Part shown: one piece after another, positions 25,560 to 34,453 of the stretch
Layout: each line of letters opens with the position of its first letter
Position numbering within the stretch: the stretch's first letter is position 1
DNA from: Rs1 sp000416275
Lineage (GTDB): Bacteria > Pseudomonadota > Gammaproteobacteria > Pseudomonadales > Balneatricaceae
Length of the DNA: 64,000 nt
NCBI GenBank assembly: GCA_965243635.1
Contig: OZ251574.1
Span: forward strand, 4,092,001 to 4,156,000
Reading direction: 5' to 3'
Translations under genes and position numbers: made by a program
Notes under the pieces: generated by a model
Seen by the model: the letters and a program-made list of their open reading frames with translations, nothing else
The model's database searches: none
Told to the model about the DNA's origin: nothing

Positions 25560-26810
25560 ATGGCCCCTCAAACAGATAGTGAATTTTCGACTTGGCTAGA
25601 TTGGATTGACGATCAGTACGATGTAATGCTGGCTCGAACCATCGAATTATCCCACATTAACTCTGGGAGTTTTAATCCTGAAGGCGTCAACGCCGTCGGT
25701 GCAAAATTAATGGAGTACGCACAAGTACTCAATGCCAAAGTTGAAATCATACCGGTCGCTCCGTTCAAGCACATTGACAATCAAGGCGTCGAACAGCAGC
25801 TACCGATGGGCAGTGCGATTCGTTTAACTAAACGCCCCGATGCAGAACTGCAAATCTTCTTTTGTGGACACTTAGATACCGTATTCCCGATTGATTCAGA
25901 TTTTCAAACCACCACTTGGCTAGATGATGAAACCTTAAACGGTCCGGGAGTCGCCGATCTTAAAGGGGGCTTAATCGTCATGCTCAAAGCGATAGAAGCT
26001 TTAGAGCGCAGCCCTTATGCCGACAAAATTGGCTGGGAAATACTCTTTAATCCCGATGAAGAAATTGGCTCTCAAGGATCCGCTCCACTGATTGCAGAAG
26101 CGGCAACTCGGGTCAACTTAGGTCTAATTTATGAGCCTAGCTTCCCCGATGGAAATTTTGCCGGAGCCCGCAAAGGAAGTGGTAACTTTAGTGTTATTTC
26201 CCGTGGCAAAGCCGCTCACGCCGGCCGTGAGCATCACGTCGGTCGCAATGCGGTACGTGCTATGTGTGATTTCATCAGCGCGCTAGACGATTTAAACGGC
26301 CAGCGCCAAGGCGTTACTATTAATCCTGCACTTGTGGAAGGTGGCGGCGCGAACAACATCGTACCCGATCTCTGTCTGTCACGCTTTAACATCCGCCTAG
26401 AGCAGCCAGAAGATGAGCAGTGGTGCCTGGATAAGATCCAAGTTATTTTGGATGAAATAAATCAACGCGACGGCCTCTCTATTGAAATGCACGGACATTT
26501 TGGTCGCAAGCCCAAAGTACTATCAGCAGCTAACGAAAAACTATTCCGTCTCGCTTGTGATTGCGGTGCAGAACTGGGATTGGACTTAACTTGGCTGCCT
26601 ACTGGCGGTTGTTGCGATGGTAATAACTTAGCAGAAGCGGGTATTCCCAACATCGACACGTTGGGTGTCCAAGGTGGCAAGATTCACTCATCTGATGAGT
26701 TCCTAAAAGTTAAAAGTTTAACGGTACGCGCCAAACTAAGTGCACTACTGTTAATGAAACTGGCAACTTCTGATGACTTAAGTTGGCTAGCTAAAGCAGA
26801 TAAAAAATAA
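25560..26810 (+). CDS. M20-family metallohydrolase within the arginine succinyltransferase operon
   Basis: A 416-residue M20 peptidase/deacylase of the CPG2/ArgE/DapE type. Zinc-site motifs are FFCGHLDTVFP (His104, catalytic Asp106), GPGVADLKGG (bridging Asp133), NPDEEIGSQGS (general-base Glu167 and Glu168), YEPSFPDG and the C-terminal KIHSSDEF His (about residue 378). A dimerisation-domain segment GKAAHAGREHHVGRNAV is present. The stop is directly followed by aruF (1 bp gap), so it is part of the operon. DapE and ArgE remove succinyl or acetyl groups from amino acids; with no astE in the operon, this enzyme may be the N-succinylglutamate desuccinylase. That is inference. Confidence 0.88.
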   Translation: MAPQTDSEFSTWLDWIDDQYDVMLARTIELSHINSGSFNPEGVNAVGAKLMEYAQVLNAKVEIIPVAPFKHIDNQGVEQQLPMGSAIRLTKRPDAELQIFFCGHLDTVFPIDSDFQTTTWLDDETLNGPGVADLKGGLIVMLKAIEALERSPYADKIGWEILFNPDEEIGSQGSAPLIAEAATRVNLGLIYEPSFPDGNFAGARKGSGNFSVISRGKAAHAGREHHVGRNAVRAMCDFISALDDLNGQRQGVTINPALVEGGGANNIVPDLCLSRFNIRLEQPEDEQWCLDKIQVILDEINQRDGLSIEMHGHFGRKPKVLSAANEKLFRLACDCGAELGLDLTWLPTGGCCDGNNLAEAGIPNIDTLGVQGGKIHSSDEFLKVKSLTVRAKLSALLLMKLATSDDLSWLAKADKK

Positions 26811-26811
26811 C

Positions 26812-27870
26812 ATGCTGATTTTTCGCCCGGCACAGTTTGCCGACTTGCCCGCTATCGAGCACTTGGCCGTAACCGCTGGGGGCAGCATGACAACGCTGCC
26901 GAATAACCGCGATCATCTGGCGCAACTGATCAGTAGCACCCAGCAATCACTGCAAAAAACTGTGCTTGCTCCCGGCGATCAGAGCTACCACTTTGTGGTT
27001 GAAGATACTGACAACCAAGAAATTTTAGGCATCTCAGGGATCGAGGCTTGCGTGGGCTATAGCTCACCTTTTTATAGTTTTCGCTGTGCTCAATTAGAGC
27101 ATCACTCTGCTGAGTTACAGATTAAAAATACTATTGATACCTTGCACTTAAGTCAAGATTACGAAGGTGCTTCACGGCTCTATACTTTTTTCTTAGCCGG
27201 CAGTAAGCATGCAAGTTACCCACTGTCGCTACTGTCTTTATCGCGGTTAATGTTTATCGGCCAACACCCGGAGCGCTTTGCTAAAAAGTTAGTGTTAGAG
27301 CTGCAGGGTATTGTCGACAAAAATCAGCGCTCGCCTTTTTGGCAGGCACTCGGTCAACTTTTTTTTAATATGGACTTTCGCCGGGCAAACTATTTAACCG
27401 GCATTAACGCCAAGGGTTTTATCGCTGATCTAATGCCTAAATATCCGGTATATGTGCCACTGCTAGACAAATCAGCGCAAGTGGTGATCGGAAAATTGCG
27501 GCATAATTTAACCGCCGTTAAAGATTTATTGACCGAGCAAGGGTTTCGCCAAAAGGGTTATATTAGTATTTTTGATGGCGGGCCAACCTTGGAGAGTGAC
27601 ACGGCGACGATCAAAACCATTGTCGAACAGTTTAGCGTCACTGTCAAAATTGAGAATACAGTGGCAGCAGTGCTGAACGATGTATTAATCAGCAATAATT
27701 TAGTCAGAGATTACGCCTGCATTCACGCCCAAATTGATCTCGATGATATCTATTTAAACCCAGCGCAAGCGCAACTATTAAAGGTGGAAGAAGGCGATAC
27801 TATTTATCTATTGCCTCTCAATTGTGCACCTAAAACAACGACTCAATCACCTTTGGAGAATCGACGATGA
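26812..27870 (+). CDS. aruF: Arginine/ornithine N-succinyltransferase, alpha subunit type
   Basis: A 352-residue AstA-family protein, the first step of the pathway: arginine + succinyl-CoA. Recognised by MLIFRPAQFADLPAIEHLAV, LGISGIEACVGYSSPFYSFR, RLYTFFLAGSKHASYPLSLL, QRSPFWQALGQLFFNMDF, FIADLMPKYPVYVPLL and ISIFDGGPTLE. Two AstA paralogues in tandem correspond to the heteromeric AruF/AruG enzyme of pseudomonads. The usual family H-P-x-Y-R in the middle is KHASYP here, whereas the second subunit keeps HPDYRHS. It starts 1 bp after the M20 gene and overlaps aruG by ATGA. Confidence 0.9.
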   Translation: MLIFRPAQFADLPAIEHLAVTAGGSMTTLPNNRDHLAQLISSTQQSLQKTVLAPGDQSYHFVVEDTDNQEILGISGIEACVGYSSPFYSFRCAQLEHHSAELQIKNTIDTLHLSQDYEGASRLYTFFLAGSKHASYPLSLLSLSRLMFIGQHPERFAKKLVLELQGIVDKNQRSPFWQALGQLFFNMDFRRANYLTGINAKGFIADLMPKYPVYVPLLDKSAQVVIGKLRHNLTAVKDLLTEQGFRQKGYISIFDGGPTLESDTATIKTIVEQFSVTVKIENTVAAVLNDVLISNNLVRDYACIHAQIDLDDIYLNPAQAQLLKVEEGDTIYLLPLNCAPKTTTQSPLENRR

Positions 27871-28904
27871 TGATCATACGTCCAATAGAGGCAAAAGACG
27901 CAGCAGTACTTGCAGAACTTGCCAAAATCACCGGCCCAGGTTTTACTTCATTACAAGATAATCCAACAGTCGTGACTAATAAGCTAGCGACCGCTTTGGC
28001 AGCCTTTGCCGAAGGCAACACCAGTAATGAGAAACTTTTTCTGTTTGTGCTAGAAGATACCAGCGCGCAGAAAGTAGCGGGAATATGCGCTATTGAATCA
28101 GCGGTAGGTCTCTCTGACCCTTGGTATAACTACCGCCTAGGTACCTTAGTGCACGCCTCTAAAGAGCTTAACGTTTACAACCAGATGCAGACGTTGACCA
28201 TCAGTAACGATCACACTGGCCACTCTGAACTCTGTACACTATTTTTACACCCAGACTACCGCCATTCTAAAAATGGACACTTGTTGTCAAAGTGTCGATT
28301 TATGTTTATCGCCCAATACCCACATTTATTTGATGAAAAATTGGTCGCCGAAATGCGCGGTTACTCAGATAAAGACGGTATTTCTCCCTTCTGGGAGGGG
28401 CTCGGTAAACACTTTTTTGCGATCGACTTCACAACGGCCGACAAGACCTCGTCTATCGATAAAGCCTTTATTGCCGAGTTGATGCCAAAATACACCTTAT
28501 ACAGTGAGCTATTACCAGAAAGCGCCAGAGCGGCCATAGGCCAAACCCATGAGAACACTATCCCCGCCCGTAAATTATTAGAGCGCGAGGGGATGCGTTT
28601 TGCGAACTATATCGATATTTTTGACGGCGGCCCTACCCTTGAAGCGAATATTGATGATATTCGCGCAGTGAAAGACAGCCACTGTGTCACCGTTAACATT
28701 GCTGATTTGCCCGCTGACGACGAGACCGAAACTGAGCTATATCTTATTAGCAACACCGAATTTGCCAACTTCCGCTGTGCCATGAGCAAGATTACCCAGC
28801 GCGATGCCAAGCAGATAACTATTCCAGCAAAAACCGCACAAGCACTTAATGTCACTGATGGTAGTACTGTGCGAATTGTGCCTTTAAACGGCCCTAAGAG
28901 GTAA
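27867..28904 (+). CDS. aruG: Arginine N-succinyltransferase, beta subunit type
   Basis: A 345-residue second AstA-family subunit. It begins with MMIIRPIEAKDAAVLAELAK and contains VAGICAIESAVGLSDPWYNY, LCTLFLHPDYRHSKNGHLLS, GISPFWEGLGKHFFAIDF, AFIAELMPKYTLYSELLPES and YIDIFDGGPTLEANIDDIRA. The HPDYR motif typical of the catalytic GNAT-like loop is intact here. The start overlaps the aruF stop as ATGA, and the stop is 5 bp before astD. It forms the heteromer with AruF by analogy with Pseudomonas. Confidence 0.92.
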   Translation: MMIIRPIEAKDAAVLAELAKITGPGFTSLQDNPTVVTNKLATALAAFAEGNTSNEKLFLFVLEDTSAQKVAGICAIESAVGLSDPWYNYRLGTLVHASKELNVYNQMQTLTISNDHTGHSELCTLFLHPDYRHSKNGHLLSKCRFMFIAQYPHLFDEKLVAEMRGYSDKDGISPFWEGLGKHFFAIDFTTADKTSSIDKAFIAELMPKYTLYSELLPESARAAIGQTHENTIPARKLLEREGMRFANYIDIFDGGPTLEANIDDIRAVKDSHCVTVNIADLPADDETETELYLISNTEFANFRCAMSKITQRDAKQITIPAKTAQALNVTDGSTVRIVPLNGPKR

Positions 28905-28909
28905 ATTTT

Positions 28910-30376
28910 ATGTCTAATTCTCTATTTATTAATGGCGTGTGGACCGAGGGAGAAGGCACGCTTCTCACTTCGTTTGATCCCGCGACCGGTAACGTATTTT
29001 GGCAGGGCAATTGCGCCAGTGTCGAGCAGGTTGAACTAGCTGTGCAAGCGGCGCGTAAGGCTGCCCCAAGCTGGGCGACTACCGATTTAGCTGAGCGCTG
29101 CGAAATAGTGCAGCGCTTTGGCGCACTGCTAGTGGAAAACAAAGAGCAGCTAGCGCGTTTAATCGCCCAGGAAACTGGCAAGCCATTTTGGGAAACCAAA
29201 ACAGAGGCTGGCGCGATGGCTGGCAAAATTGCTATTTCGATCAAGGCAAACAGTGAGCGCAGCGGCGTAACATCTACCGACATGGGAGCAGTAAGAAGCA
29301 CCTTGCGGCACAAACCGCACGGCGTAGTCGCAATTTTTGGCCCGTATAACTTCCCGGGTCACTTACCAAACGGCCACATAGTACCGGCAATCATAGCGGG
29401 TAATACTTTGGTCTTTAAGCCGAGCGAGCTGACCCCGAAAGTCGGAATGTACATGGTTGAACTGTGGCAGGAAGCGGGATTGCCGAACGGTGTCATCAAC
29501 CTCATCCAAGGCGAGAAAGAAACGGGTATCGCCCTGGCTGGGAATTCCGGCATTGACGGTTTATTCTTCACTGGTAGCTCAAATACCGGCAATTTACTGC
29601 ACCGTCAGTTCGCCGGCCAGCCAGATAAGATCCTCGCTCTAGAAATGGGCGGCAACAACCCGCTAATTATTGGTGAAATCAGTGATTTACGCGCTGCTGT
29701 TAACGAGACTATTCAATCGGCTTACATCACTACCGGGCAACGCTGTGTGTGTGCGAGACGTTTATTTGTACCGCGCAACGCTCTTGGCAATGAGTTTTTA
29801 GAGATGTTAGCCACTGCGGTTAAAAAGATTGTGGTCGGCGGCCAGTTTGACGAGCCAGCACCCTTCATGGGCAGCTTGATTTCCGAGCAAGCCGCTGAAA
29901 ATATGGTCATCGCTCAGCAGGGCTTGATCGATTTAGGGGCGCAGCCTATTGTCACTCTAGAGAAGCTTAGTGCTGGCACCGGCTTTGTCAGCCCGGGTCT
30001 GATTGATGTATCCCAGATAGCAGATCTACCAGATGAAGAGTACTTTGGCCCGCTGCTACAAGTGATTCGCTATGACGACTTTGACGAGGCTATCAAAGGC
30101 GCCAATAACACTAAGTTCGGTTTGGCAGCCGGTCTATTCAGCGACAGCAAACAGCATTATCAGACTTTCTATACTGAAATTCGTGCCGGGATTGTCAATT
30201 GGAATAAGCAGACTACAGGTGCCAGTTCCGCGGCGCCGTTTGGAGGTATTGGCGCCAGTGGCAACCATCGTGCCAGCGCTTACTATGCCGCTGATTATTG
30301 CGCTTACCCAGTGGCAGGCATGGAAACTGATACTTTGGTAATGCCCGATACTTTGGCTCCAGGTTTAACTCTATAA
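28910..30376 (+). CDS. astD: N-succinylglutamate 5-semialdehyde dehydrogenase
   Basis: A 488-residue ALDH, the fourth step of the AST pathway, oxidising succinylglutamate semialdehyde to succinylglutamate with NAD. Motifs are IFGPYNFPGHLPNGHIVPAI, KPSELTPKV, FTGSSNTG, the general-base Glu in LALEMGGNNPLI and the catalytic Cys in TTGQRCVCARRLFVP. The C-terminal FGGIGASGNHRASAYYAADY with CAYPVAGMET matches AstD. GAGG lies before the ATG. It is the last gene of the tight aruF-aruG-astD group; astB follows after a 458-bp gap holding a miniature element. Confidence 0.95.
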   Translation: MSNSLFINGVWTEGEGTLLTSFDPATGNVFWQGNCASVEQVELAVQAARKAAPSWATTDLAERCEIVQRFGALLVENKEQLARLIAQETGKPFWETKTEAGAMAGKIAISIKANSERSGVTSTDMGAVRSTLRHKPHGVVAIFGPYNFPGHLPNGHIVPAIIAGNTLVFKPSELTPKVGMYMVELWQEAGLPNGVINLIQGEKETGIALAGNSGIDGLFFTGSSNTGNLLHRQFAGQPDKILALEMGGNNPLIIGEISDLRAAVNETIQSAYITTGQRCVCARRLFVPRNALGNEFLEMLATAVKKIVVGGQFDEPAPFMGSLISEQAAENMVIAQQGLIDLGAQPIVTLEKLSAGTGFVSPGLIDVSQIADLPDEEYFGPLLQVIRYDDFDEAIKGANNTKFGLAAGLFSDSKQHYQTFYTEIRAGIVNWNKQTTGASSAAPFGGIGASGNHRASAYYAADYCAYPVAGMETDTLVMPDTLAPGLTL

Positions 30377-30439
30377 AGTTAAATGCCGATTAATTAAATC
30401 ACTACTGACTGCTTGGTCAATACAACTGATTATCTCTAA

Positions 30440-30647
30440 CTTGAATCCGCGACTTCAAAGTGAATACAGAGTGTAAGATATTGGTTTTACAGTGGAATTG
30501 AAAAATCTTAGCTGCAAGCTCATATGCTCCTGCATTCGCTAAATAAATGCATCCCTGCATAAAACCCGTAGGTTCAGCGGGCATTTTTCTAACCGCTGTA
30601 GAATCAAGAGCTTGTGCTATGTGGTGCAGTGAAGTCACTGATTCAGG
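30440..30647. repeat. Miniature element family 2, copy 2, between astD and astB
   Basis: The ends CTTGAATCCGCGACTTCA and TGAAGTCACTGATTCAGG are flanked by TCTAA on both sides. Compared with copies 1, 3 and 4 it has about 48 extra bp after CTTAGCTGCA (GCTCATATGCTCCTGCATTC onward). It splits the operon between its fourth and final genes. Confidence 0.87.
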
Positions 30648-30834
30648 TCTAAAGGAAGCTTGCTTTAGAGATAATTGAAACAGTTTTTTTGACCAGCGCC
30701 GCTCAGCGTTAACTGACCGGTTATCTACCACAATATGTTATAAAAGAAATCAGATAGCTTGGCTTGCAGCTGAGGCTTATCTTTGAATAATAAGCCGTGG
30801 TCAGCATCCCAGACAGCGGCGCTAGGAGTAATAA

Positions 30835-32169
30835 ATGAAAGCGATTGAAGCTAACTTTGACGGTCTGGTCGGACCTACCCACAATTACGCTGGACTATCA
30901 TTTGGCAATGTCGCTTCCGCTAAGAACCAAGCGAATATCGCCAATCCCAAAAAAGCCGCCCTGCAGGGGTTAACCAAAATGAAAGCCCTGGCGGATATGG
31001 GACTAGTGCAAGGTGTGCTGGCGCCACAAGAGCGACCAGACATCGATACTCTACGTAAATTAGGCTTTAGTGGCTCCGATGCAAATGTACTCGAACAAGC
31101 GGCTAAACAGGCTCCACGCATCTTGGCAACTTGCTGTTCAGCATCTAGTATGTGGACCGCGAACGCCGCCACTATCTCCCCCAGTGGTGACACTAGCGAT
31201 AATAAAATCCACTTTACCCCCGCCAATCTAAGCAACAAATTCCATCGCTCTATCGAACACCAAGTAACCGGGAATATTTTAAAAGCCACTTTTAATGATC
31301 CAGCACATTTCGCTCACCATCCAGCGCTACCCAGTGTCGACCATTTTGGCGATGAGGGTGCCGCTAACCATACCCGTTTTTGTCATGAGTATGGGGAACA
31401 GGGCATTGAATTCTTTGTATATGGCAAGCACGCCTTTGACAGCAGTAAAGTAGCACCGAAGAAGTATCCAGCAAGGCATACTTTGGAAGCCTCTCAGGCC
31501 GTGGCTAGACTGCACCAACTGAGCGATCAACACACGGTCTATGCCCAGCAAAACCCCGATATAATCGATGCGGGGGTTTTTCACAATGATGTGATTGCTG
31601 TCGGCAACGCCAATCTGCTCTTTTGCCATCAACAAGCCTTTCTAGACCAAGCGGCAGTCAAAGCTGAACTCAGCGAAAAAATGGCCGGGGATTTTCATAT
31701 TATTGAAGCGCCGACCGCCTTAGTCAGCGTTGCTGATGCTGTCAGTAGCTATTTATTTAATAGCCAACTGCTGTCGATGCCCAATGGAAAAACGGTATTA
31801 GTGATCCCTCAGGAGTGTCAGAACAACCCGAGAGTATGGGAGTATTTACAGTCTCTTGTCTCGGGGGATAGCCCTATTGATCAAACTTTAGTCTTTGATC
31901 TTAAACAGAGTATGTCTAACGGTGGCGGACCTGCCTGTCTGCGTTTACGCGTGGTCATGAACGATGCCGAAATCGCAGCAGCGAATCAGGCAACTTTTAT
32001 CAACCAGAAGCTGTATACCCGCTTAAACACTTGGGTTGAAGCACATTATCGTGACCGGTTGACTGAAGCCGATTTGGCAGACCCTTTACTGTTGCTTGAG
32101 TCCAGAGCAGCTTTGGATGAGTTAACCCAGATATTAGAGCTGGGATCAATCTACCCTTTCCAACAATAA
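30835..32169 (+). CDS. astB: N-succinylarginine dihydrolase
   Basis: A 444-residue AstB, the second step of the pathway, releasing CO2 and two ammonia from succinylarginine to give succinylornithine. It starts MKAIEANFDGLVGPTHNYAG, with GLSFGNVASAKN, LPSVDHFGDEGAANHTRFCH (catalytic Glu/His region), FHNDVIAVGN and the nucleophilic Cys in SMSNGGGPACLRLRVVMN (about residue 365). All features fit an active enzyme. AGGAG lies 6 nt before the ATG. It is followed by a clear terminator, so the operon ends here, without astE. Confidence 0.95.
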   Translation: MKAIEANFDGLVGPTHNYAGLSFGNVASAKNQANIANPKKAALQGLTKMKALADMGLVQGVLAPQERPDIDTLRKLGFSGSDANVLEQAAKQAPRILATCCSASSMWTANAATISPSGDTSDNKIHFTPANLSNKFHRSIEHQVTGNILKATFNDPAHFAHHPALPSVDHFGDEGAANHTRFCHEYGEQGIEFFVYGKHAFDSSKVAPKKYPARHTLEASQAVARLHQLSDQHTVYAQQNPDIIDAGVFHNDVIAVGNANLLFCHQQAFLDQAAVKAELSEKMAGDFHIIEAPTALVSVADAVSSYLFNSQLLSMPNGKTVLVIPQECQNNPRVWEYLQSLVSGDSPIDQTLVFDLKQSMSNGGGPACLRLRVVMNDAEIAAANQATFINQKLYTRLNTWVEAHYRDRLTEADLADPLLLLESRAALDELTQILELGSIYPFQQ

Positions 32170-32179
32170 CAGCGACACT

Positions 32180-32214
32180 GATAGCCAGCAATCAGCACTG
32201 GCTATCATTTTTTA
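32180..32214 (+). terminator. Rho-independent terminator at the end of the arginine operon
   Basis: GATAGCCAG (32180-32188) pairs with CTGGCTATC (32198-32206), a 9-bp perfect stem with a 9-nt loop followed by ATTTTTTA. It lies 11 bp after the astB stop. Confidence 0.85.
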
Positions 32215-32345
32215 CTTCTGTACAGGCTGCTGTTATAGCGCCCGGCAGCACTGTTCAGCGATGCCCCTCTACAGCCACCAGCTCTGCAAGTGTATTAAAG
32301 AAAAAGCGGTAATTTCACTGCAACACATCGCACCAGTTATTGATT

Positions 32346-32954
32346 TTACTGCGATGGGTTTAACCCCTGATGTAAATCGAAAAGAGTTGAGTAGTGATAA
32401 TCGGTTAACTCAGGCCAGCGCCGCGGGTCTTCATTGACATGCACTGTTGCTGTACCTGCAGCTCTACCGACTTCTAAGTCAAATTTAAAATCGCCGACCA
32501 TCACCGCATCTTTAACCGTCATTTGCCAATCGCCCAGCAATCTCAGCAGCCCTTGCGGATTGGGCTTATGCGGCGCATCATCGCGACCAATAATTGCCTG
32601 ATCAGCAAAATATTGGGCGATGCCGATCGCCTCCAGAGACAACACTGCCATCTCTTTAGTATTACGTGTAAAAATACCCAACTTGCATTCATTATCGGCT
32701 AAATATTTAAGCAGTTCTTTGACACCTAGTGCGGGGGCTGCTTTAGCGGCATAAAAGGCCTCTAGCCTATCTAACTTACCGGTCAACTCTTTTCTTAACT
32801 CTGCCTGGGTGGCGGCTATAGTGTCTAATATATCAGCATCTGCCGGCATCCCTAACTCTCTTCTCATATGCGCAAAATCATGCACTGGGATAGTCAAGGT
32901 TCCATCAAGATCAAAAATCCACGCCGTTTTATTGCTCAGTTTATGCATAACCAT
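32346..32954 (-). CDS. HAD-superfamily hydrolase (phosphoglycolate-phosphatase-like)
   Basis: About 202 residues. The HAD motifs are I AWIFDLDGTLTIP (nucleophile Asp and acid Asp), II LGIFTRNTKEM (Thr), III HKPNPQGLLRLL (Lys) and IV VMVGDFKFDLEVGRAAG (Asp). A helical cap follows motif I, making it a class C1 member of the Gph type. The frame is open 72 bp upstream of the chosen ATG; the MVMHKLSNK start is preferred because the protein core begins right after it. It is convergent with the arginine operon. The substrate is unknown. Confidence 0.87.
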   Translation of the reverse strand: MVMHKLSNKTAWIFDLDGTLTIPVHDFAHMRRELGMPADADILDTIAATQAELRKELTGKLDRLEAFYAAKAAPALGVKELLKYLADNECKLGIFTRNTKEMAVLSLEAIGIAQYFADQAIIGRDDAPHKPNPQGLLRLLGDWQMTVKDAVMVGDFKFDLEVGRAAGTATVHVNEDPRRWPELTDYHYSTLFDLHQGLNPSQ

Positions 32955-33042
32955 CAACCATTGTGTTTGTAACCTCTTTATAAAGACCTCGGCATAGTGT
33001 CTGCGCTCGCAACGTCTCGCAGTCATTGATTCAGCACTATGC

Positions 33043-33837
33043 TTAAGACTTGCTGATTAAAGCTAGAATTTCATTTAGCTTGGCCGTTAGCATCTCGAAA
33101 TGATCGGCATGCATTTCTGCACTGACATCTTCCACCAGTACCCGCTCTAAATTAATTAAACTTAACTGATTATCTTTTACGTTGTCTAACAGCAGTCTGG
33201 AGCGTTTTTTATTACTGTCGGTCAATTGACCAATTCGGGAGAACGCACTGTTTAGCTGTTGCTCAAATTGAGCCATACTGACACTGACTTTCAGCAAATC
33301 ATCATCCAGTACCGAATTTATTTGCGCGACTTGATTTCCCAGCTGCCCCGCCACTTTCTGAAAGCGATCAAAAAATAACGCCGATTCAGCATCGAGAAAT
33401 ATATTGAGTAGTTCAGTGGGGTAGAGTGCGCGATTGCGACCATTGGCCCTGATGCTGTACTCGCCACGGGAATTACAAAATGGCCGATTTTGCTGGGCGG
33501 GAATTTCAATTCGCAGTATTGGTTTTGCCCTTAGATTTTCAACGTATACTTCTACGTTAATGCTGGGAGTGCACTCTAAGGCTTTATTTACTAGTGACAA
33601 TCGAGCTTTATCGTCAACACAACAACCTACCACTTGCCCTCGTTGTAGACCGGCATCAGTGGTATATTCATCGACACCTATCAGTAAAGTTCCACCGTCC
33701 TGAGCATTGGCAAAGGCTACAAAATCACTACTTTTCACCCCGCCAGCTTCGCGTTTAAAATCTAGGGTTAGATTTTCAGTGGCATTGAGCATTTTTCGGG
33801 TTCGGGTAGTCAATCCTTGGAATTCTGTTTTTGCCAT
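33043..33837 (-). CDS. AlbA_2/Schlafen-domain protein with C-terminal coiled coil
   Basis: A 264-residue protein. Residues 18-150 form the AlbA_2 (Schlafen-type) domain: ENLTLDFKREAGGVKSSDFV with E-x-x-x-x-D-F-K, AFANAQDGGTLLIGVDEY, and the closing strand RGEYSIRANGRNRALYPTEL. Residues 160-264 are predicted helical/coiled coil (FDRFQKVAGQLGNQVAQINS). These domains bind nucleic acid or nucleotide and occur in regulators and defence proteins; the role here is unknown. It is a monocistronic neighbour of the HAD gene. Confidence 0.8.
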   Translation of the reverse strand: MAKTEFQGLTTRTRKMLNATENLTLDFKREAGGVKSSDFVAFANAQDGGTLLIGVDEYTTDAGLQRGQVVGCCVDDKARLSLVNKALECTPSINVEVYVENLRAKPILRIEIPAQQNRPFCNSRGEYSIRANGRNRALYPTELLNIFLDAESALFFDRFQKVAGQLGNQVAQINSVLDDDLLKVSVSMAQFEQQLNSAFSRIGQLTDSNKKRSRLLLDNVKDNQLSLINLERVLVEDVSAEMHADHFEMLTAKLNEILALISKS

Positions 33838-33875
33838 AATCCGTAACTGCTTTTAATTGAAGAGCAATAGCTTAC

Positions 33876-34077
33876 CTGATTAGCCCTGTGTCTCCGCCAC
33901 ATTAGCCAAAAAGCACAAGATGCTTTTAATCCCTTCTCTGTGCTCTCTGTGTCCTCTGTGGTAAAACCAATCCCTTAAAAGATTTTTTTCACCACAGAGG
34001 CGCTGCGCTGCACAGAGGGAAAACAAAACACCACCTGATTAGCGTTGTGTCTTCACAGACTGGCCTAAAGTACAAAT
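33876..34077. repeat. Repeat family 3, copy 2 (inverted relative to copy 1)
   Basis: From CTGATTAGCCCTGTGTCTCC through CCACAGAGGCGCTGCGCTGC to GTCTTCACAGACTGGCCTAA, this is the reverse complement of 5303-5486 with scattered differences. It lies about 90 bp from a family-2 miniature element, as copy 1 also does. Confidence 0.75.
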
Positions 34078-34165
34078 AAATAACTTGGCTATAGTCTAAA
34101 CCATTCTTAAATGCTAAGAATTGATTACAGCTTCATTTAACTTGCTGAAATTAATCACTTTGTTA

Positions 34166-34325
34166 CCTGAATCCGTGACTTCAAAGTGAATACAGAGTGT
34201 AAGATATTGGTTTTACGGTGGAATTTAAAAATCTTAGCTGCACCCGTAGGTTCAGCGGGCATTTTTCTAACCGCTGTAGAATCAAGAGCTTGCGCTATGT
34301 GGTGCATTGAAGTCACTGATTCAGG
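34166..34325. repeat. Miniature element family 2, copy 3
   Basis: 160 bp with ends CCTGAATCCGTGACTTCA and TGAAGTCACTGATTCAGG, flanked by the 5-bp duplication TGTTA. Almost identical to copies 1 and 4. Confidence 0.9.
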
Positions 34326-34453
34326 TGTTAGATAGCTGCCAAGTTAAACGGAGTATGATGGCCTATCAGGACAGCTGATCCTAAGTATCGCACAGTAATC
34401 ATTGATTCAGCACCCAGCAATCGATGTTGTATATCTATCAATAGCCTTTTTGC

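Noticed and set aside
30417..30731. 104-codon frame between astD and astB
   Set aside because: Mostly the family-2 miniature element; similar frames appear at the other copies and begin or end in the repeat.
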